Source of the DNA: Dipteris shenzhenensis
Lineage: Eukaryota > Polypodiophyta > Polypodiopsida > Gleicheniales
DNA: 64,000 nucleotides
NCBI GenBank assembly: GCA_047967505.1
Contig: CM106540.1
Reading direction: 5' to 3' (one strand)
The position numbers were made by a program, and so were the translations under genes. How positions within the stretch are numbered: the first letter of the stretch is position 1; each line of letters begins with the position of its first letter. Below the pieces are notes generated by a model. That model was not told where the DNA came from, searched no databases, and saw only the letters and a program-made list of their open reading frames with translations. Shown here in pieces: positions 23,510 through 34,500 of the stretch.

Positions 23510-24660
23510 TGTCTAGTTTATCTGTAGAGTTGCTTACCACTTCAGATGATGCATATTCCCAGGATTGGATTTTGGATTCTGGTGCTTCATTCCATGTTAC
23601 TCCTCATAGGGAATGGTTCTCCACTTATGACAGTGGAAAGATAGGTTGTGTGCATCTTGGAAATGACTATGCATGTGACATAGTGGGAGTAGGTGACATA
23701 AAGTTTTCTTTTGCAAATGGGTCTGCATTTATTTTGAAAAATATGAGACATGTGCCTACGCTGACCAAGAGTCTCATTTCAATGGGTCAACTAGATGATG
23801 CTGGTTTTTAGAACATTTTTGGTTTTGGGAGTTGGAAAATTCAGAAGGGCTCTATGCTTTTGGCCAGGGGTGCCAAGTGTGGGACTTTGTATCCCTTACA
23901 TGTATCAGGGGTATTTGATCATGTTCTTGCAATAACCAAGCAGCCAAGCACTTCTTTATGGCATTGCCAGTTGGGCCATATGAGCCAAAATGGAATGAAA
24001 CTCTTATGCCATTTGGGTTGTGTACCGCATTTGAGTTTCTCTGATTTTGAATTTTGTGAGCACTGTCTCTATGGGAAGCAAACTAAATCAGCCCATAAAA
24101 GAAGGGGAAAGAAAGAGTTTGAAAAGCTTGATTTGGTGCATTCGGATGTATGTGGTCCCATGCCTACACAGTCATTAGGCGGGGCTAAATACTATGTGAT
24201 ATTCATTGATTGATGATGCAACTAGGAAAGTGTGGGCTTATGCTATAGCTCGGAGGAGTGATGTGTTCCAGGTATTTCAGAAATGGCTAGCCTTGGTTGA
24301 GAATCAATTAGGTAGAACGCTTAAATGCCTACGGACTGACAATGGTGGAGAGTATCTCTCTCATGACTTTCAACATTTCTGTGAACGTGGGATTAAGAGG
24401 GAGCTCACATCCCCTCATACTCCAGAGCAAAATCCAAGTGCATAAAAGATAAACTATACCATTCAAAAAAGGTTGCAATGCATGCTTTCCAATGCAAGTC
24501 TTTCTAGTGGTTTTTGGGTTGAGGCAATGAAGACTGCAGTGCATGTGATCAATAGATCACCTAGTAAGAGTTTGGATGGTGGTATTCTTGAAGAGGCATG
24601 GAGTGGCAAGAACCCTCTTACTCTCATCTATGTATATTTGGGTGTGAGGCATATGCACAT
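23510..24660 (+). pseudogene. copia element 2 protease and integrase
   Basis: The protease keeps its active site DSGAS (ILDSGASFHVTPH, about 23570). The integrase zinc region keeps WHCQLGHMS and CEHCLYGK, and its core keeps LVHSDVCGPM and RTDNGGEY. It breaks at the third acidic residue: TPEQN is followed by a stop where VAER is expected. A stop and frameshift at about 24212 separate the first two core blocks. Confidence 0.8.
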
Positions 24661-25199
24661 GTGCTAAAAGAGCTTCGAAAGAAGCTAGATCCTAAGTCTA
24701 GGAAATGCATCTTTCTAGGTTATCGTGAAAGTGGAGAGATGGGCAATCGTCTCTAAGATCCAGAAGCAAAGAAGATCATACGCAGCCATGATGTAGTCTT
24801 TAATGAGAAGAAGATGCATAAGGCACCCATGAGGGATGTGGAAACGAGGAGAATCACTTTCTAGGATGTGAATCCACCTGCATATGTTGATAGACAACAA
24901 GCTGTCCATGCACCAAATGTGCAAGAAATGGTACCACCAAGTACCCCCACAAGTATATAATCAAGGGTAGATGATGGATCATCTATTGGTGGAAATGATG
25001 AGCCAAATGGGGCTGATATGCAGGTGGGACAGCAATCTGAAATGCCCTTGAGAAGATCATCTAGAGTGTCTAGACCGCCTGATAGGTTTATTCCAGGGGT
25101 AGACTATGTGATGTTTACTAATTGCGGGGAGCCTTCTTGCTATAGAGAGGCTACGATGCGCGAGGATCAACACAAGTGGGAGTCTGCTATATGCAATCA

Positions 25200-26304
25200 G
25201 AGATGAGTTAACTTATGAAGAATAAGACTTGGGACTTGGTTTCTTTGCCACATGGAAAGAAAGCATTGCCATGTAAATGGGTCTACAAGATGAAGGGCAT
25301 AGGTGATGATGTGCCTAGGTACAAGGCCCGTTTGGTCGCTAAAGGGTTCAAGCAAGAGAAGGGTGTTGACTTTGATGAGATATTCTCTCCGGTTGTGAAG
25401 ATGACCACACTTAGATGCATGTTTGGACTAGTGGCAGCAGAGGATATGGAGTTTGTGCAGATGGATGTCAAGACAGCTTTCTTGCATGGGGATCTACATG
25501 AGGAAATTTACATGGTGCAACCGAAAGGCTTTGAAGAAAAGGGCAAAGAGCATTTAGTTTGCAAGATGAAGAAGAGTCTCTATGGTCTTAAGCAAGCACC
25601 TAGAGAATGGTATCAGAAGTTTGATGCTTTCATTCGGTCCCAGGATTTTAGAGGGAGTGAAATTAATCACTACCTCTACACTAAAAGGGCTAAGGATAAT
25701 AGCCTGATAATCCTGGCACTATATGTGGATGATATGCTATTGGCTAGCAAGAATACTTATGAGGTAGATGCATTAAAGGCCAAGTTGCATGAGGCCTTTG
25801 ATATGAAGGATTTGGGACTCGCAAGTCATATTCTTGGTATGCGCATCATGCATGATCGGAGTAGGAAACTCCTTTGGCTTTCACAGTAGGAGTATGTTAC
25901 AAAAGTATTGCAGTGTTTCAATATGGAGGGGGGGAAGGCAATGAGTACTCCATTGCCTCCATATGTGAAACTGAGTCATACAGATAGTCCCAAATTAGAT
26001 GAGGAGAGGGCCATGATGGCCAAGGTTCCTTATGCATCAGCGGTTGGGAGTCTTATGTATGCTATGATAGCTACTAGACCAGACATTGCATTTGCAGTGG
26101 GAGTTGTTAGCCAGTATATGGCTAATCTAGGAAAGAGGCATTGGGAGGTAGTTAAGTGCATCATGAGGTACATGAAGGGTACCAAGGAGATGTGCATCTG
26201 CTTTGGTAGAGGAGACATGCGTGTACTTGGGTACACAGATTAGTAGGAGATCCACTTCTGGTTATGTGTTCACCTTTGCAGGTGGTGCAGTGTCGTGGAT
26301 GTTT
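25200..26304 (+). pseudogene. copia element 2 reverse transcriptase / RNase H
   Basis: A 224-codon open stretch (25215-25889) carries WVYKMKG, ARLVAKGF, QMDVKTAFLHGDL, KSLYGLKQAPREW and the catalytic YVDDML box, so the RT palm is intact. After one stop it continues through LPYASAVGSLMYAM-like and TRPDIAF blocks to 26243. RNase H begins (STSGYVFTFAGGAVSWM) and is cut at about 26304. Confidence 0.85.
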
Positions 26305-26810
26305 TAATCCCACTTTTGGAAAAAATTTAAAAGGATTACAATAATAGAAGGGGTTTTTAAATTGAAGTTTAGAAAAAAATCTATTAGTTCATATGTAAAG
26401 AGGGGTGGTTTTATTGGGAAAATCTTTTTAGTTGAGGGGTTTTTTAAATATCCCTTCAGAACAAAATTCGCGCGCAGAAACAAATTTTGTCACTTCTTGC
26501 AAGGGCTGTAACTTTTCATAGAAAATTCAAATTGCAATGATGTAAAAATAAAATTTGTAGTACTCAAGGTCCTCTACACCTTTTCTCTAGACACAAAGCC
26601 GTGATTCTGCTTTTAGGTCCGAATAAAAGCATCACATCGTCTACAGGTCACAGAAAGATGTAGCTGAAGGAAGGAGAAAAGAGGTGGCAGATCATGGCAT
26701 GGAGAAGAGAGCTCTAGATGGAATTGGAGAAGCCATTCCTCAAAGGGGAATGAGGGAGAGAGGCTTCAATGTCCTCAATCTCTTACCTCAACCTTTTGGA
26801 AGATAGTCTA
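26305..26810 (-). other. Truncated leader of a minus-oriented LTR element
   Basis: Lies between the broken end of copia 2 and a minus-strand primer site. AT-rich at the low end, no coding domain. By position it is the 5' leader of the element whose LTR is 26825-27133, cut off at about 26305. Confidence 0.4.
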
Positions 26811-26822
26811 GCTCTGATACCA
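26811..26822 (-). promoter_or_regulatory. Primer binding site (minus-oriented LTR element)
   Basis: The plus strand GCTCTGATACCA is the reverse complement of TGGTATCAGAGC, the initiator-methionine tRNA site. It lies two bases from the LTR end at 26825. Confidence 0.85.
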
Positions 26823-26824
26823 TA

Positions 26825-27133
26825 TGAAGATGCAAGACATGGAATGGAATGGAAAGGAAAAGCAAGACTAGGAAAGCATAATGGAAATGAAATAATGCGA
26901 GAAAGAAATATACAACTAAGCAAAGTACTTACATGATCAAGAAAGACATGAGGCTTGATGAAAATGACAATGAAAGTACAATGCCTTTATAGGATAGGCA
27001 CACACACTCTAAGTGTCAACAAATGTATATGGGATAAGTCCCATAGTGACACATGGCACTTTAGGATATGAAGTAGTATAGTACTACTCTAGAACACACT
27101 AAAAGTCACTCAAATTGACTCCATTTCCTAACA
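26825..27133 (-). repeat. LTR, 309 bp, minus-oriented
   Basis: Read on the minus strand it starts TGTTAGGAAATGG and ends CTTCA next to a perfect primer site. A TATAAAGG promoter motif sits about 150 bases from its start (plus strand CCTTTATA near 26985). It is the only copy in the window, so the element is a 5' LTR plus leader only. Confidence 0.8.
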
Positions 27134-27226
27134 GGTATCCCCACCTAAACCCCATGATAGTTAATGCCTTAACACTCTCCAAAAACTAGTAACATTGCTT
27201 CTTTCTCTAGTCTTCATGTGCTTTAT

Positions 27227-27730
27227 TTACCAAGAGAAACCCTTGGAATGGGTATGAGGGCCAAATTCCTTAATCACCTCGTCCAAATATCTACACGGGG
27301 ATTTAATTAGGGCATCAAGATCCAAAGGTAATTGGGGAATGTTTGAAACTAACTCCATTTTGATTAGCATATCCTGTGTCAACCAACCATTAATAGCATT
27401 CAAGGTTTGAAACTCCTCCTCTGTGTGAGGCCATGCCATCGCCAAGGTAGAAGGTAATGAGGTCACCATATCTAGGAGGGCTAATCTCCAGCTTCTCTCA
27501 ATACTGAAATGTCTCATGAACCCCAATCCTTTCACCACTCCCTCGATCTTCTTCCATCCCCACATGACCATGCAGTTCCACATGAGGTGCCTGATTGTTT
27601 CCATCACAACCCCACATAATGGGCAAAAAGGGGAGAGGAGAACATGCCTTGTAGCCCGACTCCTGATAGAAAACCAATGATGCATAAGTTTCCATAATAG
27701 GAATCTTGCTTTACCCGAGAGGTTGGATTT
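27227..27730 (-). pseudogene. LINE 3' fragment with zf-RVT domain
   Basis: The 152-codon frame begins MHHWFSIRSRATRHVLLS and holds CPLCGVVMETIRHLMWNC, the C-x2-C-x7-H-x4-C finger found at the C-terminus of plant LINE polyproteins (zf-RVT). The rest is the usual tail. The RT itself is absent here. It opposes the LINE RT at 13300-14262 in orientation, so they are separate insertions or parts split by rearrangement. Confidence 0.75.
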
Positions 27731-29006
27731 CCTGATTTCTTAAAGTCATTCTTTCCATCATCAAGGGCCTCGGTTGGTGGAAACTAAATCTCCATTGTCC
27801 GATCTACAAGCTTTCTAAATCGAGGTTGAGGTAAATTGATCGTCAAAAAAGTAAAAACCATAGACAAATCCCCTTTCAAGCTTACACGTATGCATTCCCA
27901 CAAGTCGAAAAGGATGCATCACGAAATTACAACTTGACACACACACAAATGTCACATCCTCCAACTTGCACTGCCACGTGGTCCCAACAAGCCACCTCTG
28001 ACCTCTACTCGTAACTCTGACTACGCGTCAGCCACCAGTGACCATCCACTGTATCTACCACTGCATGTCTACAAAGTAGTACTGTAGAAGGTGCAGTAAA
28101 GGCGCAAACCATAAATGCATGACACACGTGGTAGAACCACAGGGGACTAGAAGGCACAGCAAAGATGCAAAGGACGAGAAGCCACACCAGATGGGCAGGA
28201 AAGAGGGGTGAGTCAAGAGCGGTGGGGGTAGAGGTGCAAAGCTAAGACTGCATACGAGGGCAGAGATGCCAAATGCCTAGAGCAGCGTCACATGGTGACC
28301 GTGTAGATAGCTCACATGTAGATGCAAACATGCCTTGCAACCCAACTCTTGGCAGAAAATGAGTGATGCATAAGTTTCCATAATAGGAATCTTGCTTTAC
28401 CCGAGAGGTTGGATTTCCCGATGTCTTGAGGTCATTCTTTCCACCATCAAGGGCCTCGGTCGGTGGAAATTAGATAATCACTGTCTGATCTACAAGCTTT
28501 CTAAATTGAGGTTGAGGTAAATCGATCATCAGAAAAGTAAAAACCATAGATAAATCCCCTTTCAAGCTTATACATATGCATTCCCACAAGTCGAAAAGGA
28601 TGCATCACAAAATTACAACCTGACACACACACAAATGTCACAACCTCCAACTCGCACCACCATGTGGTCCCAACAAGCCACCTCTGATCTCTACTCATAA
28701 CTCTGACTACGTGTCAACCACCAGTGACTAGTCCTCTGTATCTGCCATTGCATGTCTACAAAGTAGTACTGAAGAAGGAACAACAAAGGCGCAAACCATA
28801 AATGCACAACACACGTGGTAGAACCATAGGGGACCAGAAGGCACAACAAAGATGCAGAGGATGAGAAGCCACACCATACAAGCGGGCAAGAGAGGTGAGT
28901 CAGAGTGGCGAGGGTAGAGGTGCAGAGCCAAGACTACATACAAGGGTAGAGATGCCAAATGCCTAGAGCAATGACACATGGCGATCGTGTAGATAGCACA
29001 TGTAAT
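27677..29006. repeat. Tandem direct duplication, unit about 680 bp
   Basis: The stretch from GATGCATAAGTTTCCATAAT (27677) to about 28325 is repeated from 28358 to 29006 with scattered changes. Each unit includes CCGAGAGGTTGGATT, the TCTACAAGCTTTCTAAATTG block, TGACACACACACAAATGTCAC and an ending in GTGTAGATAGC. The unit start overlaps the LINE frame at 27227-27730, so the duplication probably arose inside the LINE fragment. Confidence 0.8.
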
Positions 29007-29009
29007 CAA

Positions 29010-29850
29010 ATTTACCTCTCTGAAAACTTTACAACACCATTACGGTGCCACCACTCGGTATTACCCCCTCTCGATGGCCCTCGATGCTCGGGAAAGGGCC
29101 TTAGTCATGCTTTTCTGGGCCAAAACTAAGGCTTCCCTCTCAAGAAAGGCCTCCCAAGGCCCTTTCCCTCCAACCATCTAGGCTTCCTACTCATTTTTCA
29201 CTTTGTATTCAAGTCTGAGACCAACGAGACATCATTCAGCAAACAGCAGTGAACTGTTCTGGCCGAGATCTTGCTCAACCTCATCCTACCAATTTCCCAT
29301 TACTTCACCTTCTATTCTTCCGACCCTATGCGATTTGTTAGTAAAAAATCTGGCACTTTCTCCATTACCGCTCGCATCAGATCAACATCAACCTCATTGA
29401 GGGAGAACTTTACCTTCATGAAATCTAAGGAGTACCAGTCCAACATCCTCCTGATTCCTCTCAGTGCCTCATCCCTTCCGTATACAGTCTGCTCTCCCTC
29501 CTAATGTCATGCTAGGTGAACGGGTCTTTTCTGAATGCACCACGCGGTGCTCCACCAAATGCACTCTTTTAAGCTTGAATCCCCTCGTTGTCCCTCCCTG
29601 GCCCGCCAATCCATGTGTTCCAGACCAATTTTCCATGTGCCACCAGTTCGGCAACCATATCTGTCCCTACAATCTTGATAGGAAAACCCAAACACAATCT
29701 GTCATACCAAGACAGTCCCACCCAGGTCCCTTCCCCTCTGCTCTTACTGTGTTCAATGAAGGATTTGATGTGATCTCGACCCAAGCCAGACGCCCCTTAA
29801 ACTTCCGGGTATCTATTACGCTCTAGCCGAGGTAGCATGACCTCGAAAGA
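29010..29850 (-). pseudogene. Possible LINE ORF1-like fragment
   Basis: The minus strand carries open pieces such as DRLCLGFPIKIVGTDMVAEL and MRAVMEKVPDFLL over several frames. It lies upstream (in minus sense) of the zf-RVT fragment and could be the gag-like first part of the same LINE, but no zinc knuckle or clear DUF4283 pattern is visible. Confidence 0.3.
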
Positions 29851-29873
29851 ATCAGTCGACATTTAGCTTAAAG

Positions 29874-30255
29874 GATCTATTTCTGTAATATATGTGTTTG
29901 TGCTTCATGTAAATGATCGGGAGGGATTTAATGTCAAGGTCCTAGGTGAGGGCTGATAGCACCAGACTAGGTAGATCTAAGGCCAAGGGCCTAATGCAAA
30001 GGTTGTGCCTAGGGGCAATGAATTTAATGCATCCCAAGAGAGGGGTGAAATATAGCATTAGGAAGGCCCTATATGGATGACATGTGGCATCTAGATCTAT
30101 CTAGGGAATTGGGGCTTGCTAAGGCTAGAGAGAGAAGAGAAGGAAATTATTCACGTAGAGTTGGCAACGAAGATCTCTGTCTACTTGTTAGCCTCAGTGA
30201 GATATGGCTGGGTGGTGATACATGGTGCTACTCTCGTGATACGAAGTAGAGAATA
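29874..30255 (+). repeat. 382-bp inverted repeat, right arm
   Basis: Reverse complement of 14263-14644 at about 98% identity. The inner end starts GATCTATTTCTG, the outer end is AGAGAATA. Sequence flanking the outer end does not match the left flank, so I see no target duplication. Confidence 0.8.
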
Positions 30256-31090
30256 TAATCAATATAATCAATTCACAACATTCAATCTGATCGCCCACGT
30301 TCCAAGCACTCAAGTTGGCACCCCATTTATCATTCATTGAAACTTTCTCTAGGATGGAGAGGATGGGGAGTCATAAAAGAGTCATGTTACTCAAGGTTGA
30401 GCTTTCCAAGGCTAATGCACACGAAAAAGAACCACTACAAATTAGTTTCGTTGGCGAAACTATATTAGCAGATGCAACTAGCTCAAAGAATGGATGGGAG
30501 GTGCTGACGGAAGCTTGGATGGAGGGTTTGTCAATTTCACTACACCAGCAAGTTTCAAGTTTATGGGAGTTGTTGCTTATATCTCTTATAGTTTCGGCGA
30601 CAAAATTTAAGTAGTACGATATGGGCATTCTTTAAACCATTTTGAATAGCACTAAAGGGATGTATGCTATGTGTGTTCTAATCAATTATGTTAATAGATT
30701 GTGTAGGCTAAGGCTAATGACTCTTTGAGATTGACAAGTACTAGATGCACCGAGTAGTATCCAATGCCCAAAGGAATAAGGGCCAAATTAGGGCTCTCAA
30801 TTATATAATATTTTGAAATCTCATGCCCAACGTTTTGAGCAATGAAAAATATCACAATGTCAGTACTTTACTTTAAATAATGGAAAACATCATCTTTAGG
30901 ATACCTTTGCCAAAGAGGCCTTAAATGGGTGTGTATCCCTAGTATAATTTTTACTCTAAAAACAATCATACCAAAGGATGGAATAGTTGCGAGAGAAAAA
31001 TCATGGACATGATGCCATCATTAGATCTAATGAAATAATAGAGCTCAAGAAGGTTAATGGATTGAAGGTGGTAGCAAAAAGTAGAGACAT
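30256..31090. other. Gene-free stretch at the start of the palindrome region
   Basis: Holds one complete palindrome copy (30443-30462) and one decayed one (about 30588, TAGTTTCGGCGACAAAA). Short open frames only; no domain I recognise. Confidence 0.4.
30443..30462. repeat. 20-bp palindrome copy
   Basis: TAGTTTCGTTGGCGAAACTA, one mismatch from the consensus TAGTTTCGCTGGCGAAACTA (nine-base arms around a TG centre). Confidence 0.85.
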
Positions 31091-31092
31091 CA

Positions 31093-31495
31093 TAGTTTCG
31101 CTGGCAAAACACTATTGGAGGCCATTTCATTTGGAGTTCACAACTATAGTTTCGCTGGCGAAACTATGTGGGAGGTAACAAGAAGTAGAAAAACTATAAT
31201 TTTGCTGGCAAAACTATGTGGGAGGTAACAAAAAACATCTCATGTTGAGTTTGCTAGAAGTAGTAAAACTATAATTTCGCTGGCGAAACTACACCGGAGG
31301 CCATTTAAAACTGGAGTTTGCAAGTTCACCAGAGGCAGAGAAACTATAGTTTTGTTGGCGAAACTATATCAGGAGGCCATTTCACATGCAAGGTAACAAG
31401 AAGCATTGGAACTATAGTATTGCTGGGAGGCCATTTCACATGCAGTCTGCAAGATAGCAAATTAGAGCAAAACTCTAGTTTCACTGGCGAAACTA
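31093..31495. repeat. Tandem array of seven palindrome units
   Basis: Copies start at 31093, 31147, 31197, 31272, 31347, 31415 (left half only) and 31476, spaced 50-75 bases. Between them are related linkers such as GGAGGCCATTTCACATGCA and GTGGGAGGTAACAAGAAG. 31147 matches the consensus exactly. 31197 has TTTTGC and GCAAAA, changed on both arms so that pairing is kept. No coding role is apparent. Confidence 0.85.
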
Positions 31496-31800
31496 TATCA
31501 GCAAGAAATTGTTGTGGGTCTCAACAGAATAACTCTTGCACGATCCTGTCTTGGAAAATGGGAGATGCATGAATCCCACTCAAGTATTTCTTCCTTCTTG
31601 TTGATCCCATCTCCTCCAGAAACGTGGAACTTTGGGCAACATTTTGTAGCTTTAGAGTTGCAGCTCATGGAGCTTCGGGCAACGTTTTTGCAGCTTCATA
31701 GAGCCAGGAGTTCTTGTGGGGACTTTGCACCTTTGTGGGGCTCCATCTCAGAGGTAAGGGAGACATTAGAAGCTTAAAAGAGTAATATTTGAATGTTTTG

Positions 31801-31838
31801 TGTGTGTGTGTGTTTTTGAGAGAGAGAGAGAGAGAGAG
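31801..31838. repeat. GT and GA microsatellites
   Basis: (GT)n followed by (GA)n, then a 25-base duplicated GAGAGAGTTTTGCAGTGGAT word up to 31880. Confidence 0.9.
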
Positions 31839-31839
31839 T

Positions 31840-32600
31840 TTTGCAGTGGATGATGGAAGAGAGAGTTTTGCAGTGGATATTAGCGTGTTTGAATGTGAGA
31901 CTCTGTGAGAGGAAAAGTAGGAATGTGAGGAAATGTGAGCTTAAAGGAGGAGGATATTGCATGTCTACCTGCAAATGCTATATAGCAAGACAAGTGAGAG
32001 AAAATGTTGGATTTGTTGGATATAAAACTGTTCTTGGGGAATGGGGAATGAGTCTGAAGAAGTGTAATAAAACTGTTGTTGGATATAAAACTGTGGGTGG
32101 AATGTTGCAGGAAATGTAGAGATCCAAAAACTTCGAACAGGAAATTTCTTCTGAAGACATGGCTATCACTATACTCTTTTACTCTTTTACGACTGTTGCT
32201 TTGTCTATTTTCTTCAGCATTTGTTGGCTACGTGTTGGTTCTCTGCTAGTTGGTTCTCTACCTATGTGTTGGTTCACTTCTGGCCTCTTGCCGAGTGTCA
32301 AAAATCTTAGTTCACACCACCCACTAAGGCCATCAAGAATTGCTTGTAATTGCCAGAAGTGTCTCAAAAAATGGTTGGATCTAACGAGACCTTGTATTTC
32401 CTGATGAACTCGCTCATGATGTCTTTCATCTCGGTCTCAGCATGACCCTTTGTAATTTTTTGCATATTCAGGAAGAATGGATTAGTTGAGGAGTTTGTGG
32501 GTGTTTTTACCTACCGACATTGTGCACCCAAAACGGGATCCCAGCGTATTCCCTTTGCCTTAGCTAGTTAGTTACTGGATAGAGAGATTGTCTCCATCAC
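31840..32600. other. Gene-free stretch between palindrome clusters
   Basis: Short open frames on both strands without a domain I recognise. No palindrome copy was seen here. Confidence 0.35.
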
Positions 32601-32629
32601 GGCACAAAGAAGTGTGAAAGAGGGACGGA

Positions 32630-32727
32630 TAGTTTCGCTAGCGAAACTATCCTTCTGCATAGTTTCGCTGGCGAAACTAGTCTCACTGGAACAATTCTCG
32701 CTGGCAAAACTAGTCTCGCTGCCAAGG
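32630..32727. repeat. Second palindrome cluster
   Basis: 32630-32649 reads TAGTTTCGCTAGCGAAACTA, a mathematically perfect palindrome. 32660-32679 is the exact consensus. 32693-32712 and 32711-32727 are decayed copies (CTCGCTGGCAAAACTA, TAGTCTCGCTGCC). Ten bases separate the first two. Confidence 0.9.
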
Positions 32728-33179
32728 TGTGAATGTCTTTATGCTCGCGAAAGCCCTTCTGCCAAGATTTTTGGGACGGCACCGCGGATTGAGGGGTTCC
32801 AACAGGTTAGAGAGTGCAAATTCTTAAAGGAAAGGAAAACTGCAGCATGATCCAGGGAGGAGGAAAGAGCTATGGTAGTCGCTCTTCAATGACTTCTGAG
32901 CCACCAGGCACGCAGGCAAGGCAACTTCTCTCGCCAGCACAAGGTCCCCTAAAAGCTTCGATGCGTTCAACTGCAATGCATCAACAGATGAAGAAGAAGA
33001 GCACCACCCGCTATAGGTCTACAATCGCCAATCACAGCGTAGTCTGTAGAGAGCGCGCTCTCCTCAAACGGAGGTTCTCGGCCAGCAATGAAAGAGCGGT
33101 GCTCGCGATCCCGTGCAATGCAAGAATGCATCTACAAAAGGAAAACCATGCGAAACGGGGCGGAAAAAAGGGCTTAGCG

Positions 33180-33345
33180 AAGGAGGAAGGTCGAAGGGAA
33201 AGGGAAGGGGAAGAAAGGAGGAGGGTGGAGAGGGAGAGGGAGAGGGAGAGGGAGAGGGAGAAGGGGAGGAGGAGCTTGAAGCCAGAGGCAGAGGCAGAGG
33301 CAGAGGCTGTGTGTGTGCTTGTGTGTTTGTGTTTGTTTGTTTGTG
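33180..33345. repeat. Purine and GGCAGA / TTTG simple repeats
   Basis: (GGGAGA)n at about 33227-33270, (GGCAGA)n at about 33285-33305, then GT and TTTG runs up to the long palindrome. The glutamate/arginine and serine/proline frames here on both strands are low-complexity artefacts. Confidence 0.85.
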
Positions 33346-33383
33346 AAGACTAGTTTCGCTGGCGAAACTAGTCTTCACAAACA
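33338..33383. repeat. Extended palindrome with 22-bp perfect arms
   Basis: The consensus core at 33351-33370 is embedded in a longer perfect inverted repeat: 33338-33359 pairs with 33362-33383, adding GAAGAC/GTCTTC and TGTTTGT/ACAAACA. The flanking word TGTTTGTGAAGAC recurs beside the copy at 34001, so the longer form is probably the ancestral unit. Confidence 0.9.
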
Positions 33384-34000
33384 TGTAGGTCTGATTTCGC
33401 TGCATGTTGAGAGCGCCGGAACCTTGCGCATGCTCCAATTAGTTGTGTCCAAAATGCAAGCTGGCCTCTTGCAATGCCGTGAAGTTTCGTTTGTGGGTCG
33501 CACCTCCCTCCCGTGAGCGATCCCTGTCCCGCTTTCATATCCACAATGTCCCGCTTTCATATCCACAACCTTTCATCCGACGCCTCTTCGGCAGGCCCCA
33601 TCATCATTTTTGAGGCTTGTGAGCATGGCTCTGTCATTCTCGGTGCCGGCTGCATAGGTTGGTCTTCCTTTCAACTCTCTCTCAATCACAACGCCGTGTT
33701 TTTGGTGTGAAGAGCTTTGGGGCCTATGGCAGTTTAGGGGCAGTGCACACGGTGCAGTTTGTGCCCAGGCTTGGCACCCACTCTGTCTCCTCTCTGTACA
33801 GGTGACCTGAGTTGCTTGACCTTCAGTTGCCTATAAAGATTGTTGGTGCATGAGTGTAGCTTGCAACTTAAGAGAGCACCCGAGACCATATCGATTCAAC
33901 GAAAATCTTGCATAAGCATTCACGAAAAGCATCCACATCCTACAGAATCCTTCTTAGAACCCCAATTTCTGCATGGTCTTCAAAACATGTTTGTGAAGAC

Positions 34001-34020
34001 TAGTTTTGCTGGCAAAACTA
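34001..34020. repeat. Palindrome copy with paired CpG changes
   Basis: TAGTTTTGCTGGCAAAACTA: both CG steps of the consensus are TG/CA, so the stem still pairs. It is preceded by the same CATGTTTGTGAAGAC flank as 33338. Confidence 0.9.
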
Positions 34021-34254
34021 GTTTCTACATGGTCTCGCTGCCAAGGCAAAGTAGGAAATGTAGAGATCGAGCATGCTAATTCAATTTGAGTAAAACTGTG
34101 GGTGTAGGTTGCAGGTAATGTAACGTAGAATCTTATGTTTGACGATTTCGGGAATTTATCGAATCGCGAAACATTTGCTCTTTGTTTGGGCGAATGCGAA
34201 ATCCAATTCCCTTCAACTTTGACAATAGTCTTGTTCCAAATTTCTGAATTTTAG

Positions 34255-34500
34255 GAAGCTATTTGCCCAATGACATAAGCTATTTGCCCAACGACATAAG
34301 GAAGCTATTTGCCCGACGACGGTTGCTTGGCTGTCTTTTTGCCCACTTTACAGTCGTTGAAGGGCGAGTACTTGCACACAACCGCATCATCCATAGCTAA
34401 TCCATACGGCGATTGCTAATCCATATGGTGAGCTAATCCATACGGTGATTGCTAATCCATACGGCGATTGCACTCTCCATATGGCGATTGCACTCTCTGC
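34255..34500. repeat. Short tandem repeats (GCTATTTGCCC and CTAATCCATACGG)
   Basis: Three units of AAGCTATTTGCCC-ACGAC (34255-34320), then about six units of the form GCTAATCCATACGGCGATT (34395-34500) with variable spacing. Confidence 0.8.

Larger units (their letters stand above)
20968..26304 (+). mobile_element. Ty1/copia element 2, 3' truncated
   Basis: 5' LTR (20968-21136), primer site (21139-21150), a 1.45-kb leader, gag (22601-23370), protease (23560-23810), integrase (23854-24660), RT (25200-25890) and the start of RNase H (to about 26304). The order PR-IN-RT-RH defines Ty1/copia. The element breaks off inside RNase H, just after the VSWM block, where unrelated AT-rich sequence begins, so no 3' LTR is present. 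It is a cousin of element 3: both have very short LTRs starting TGTKGGGG, very long leaders and similar gag. Confidence 0.85.

Noticed and set aside
14263-30255. The two 382-bp blocks as LTRs of one element
   Set aside because: They are inverted relative to each other and lack TG/CA ends, so they cannot be the LTR pair of one retrotransposon.
33064-33438. 124-codon minus-strand frame and a 179-codon plus-strand frame (32814-33353)
   Set aside because: Mostly (GGGAGA)n and (GGCAGA)n simple repeat; the remaining residues show no domain.
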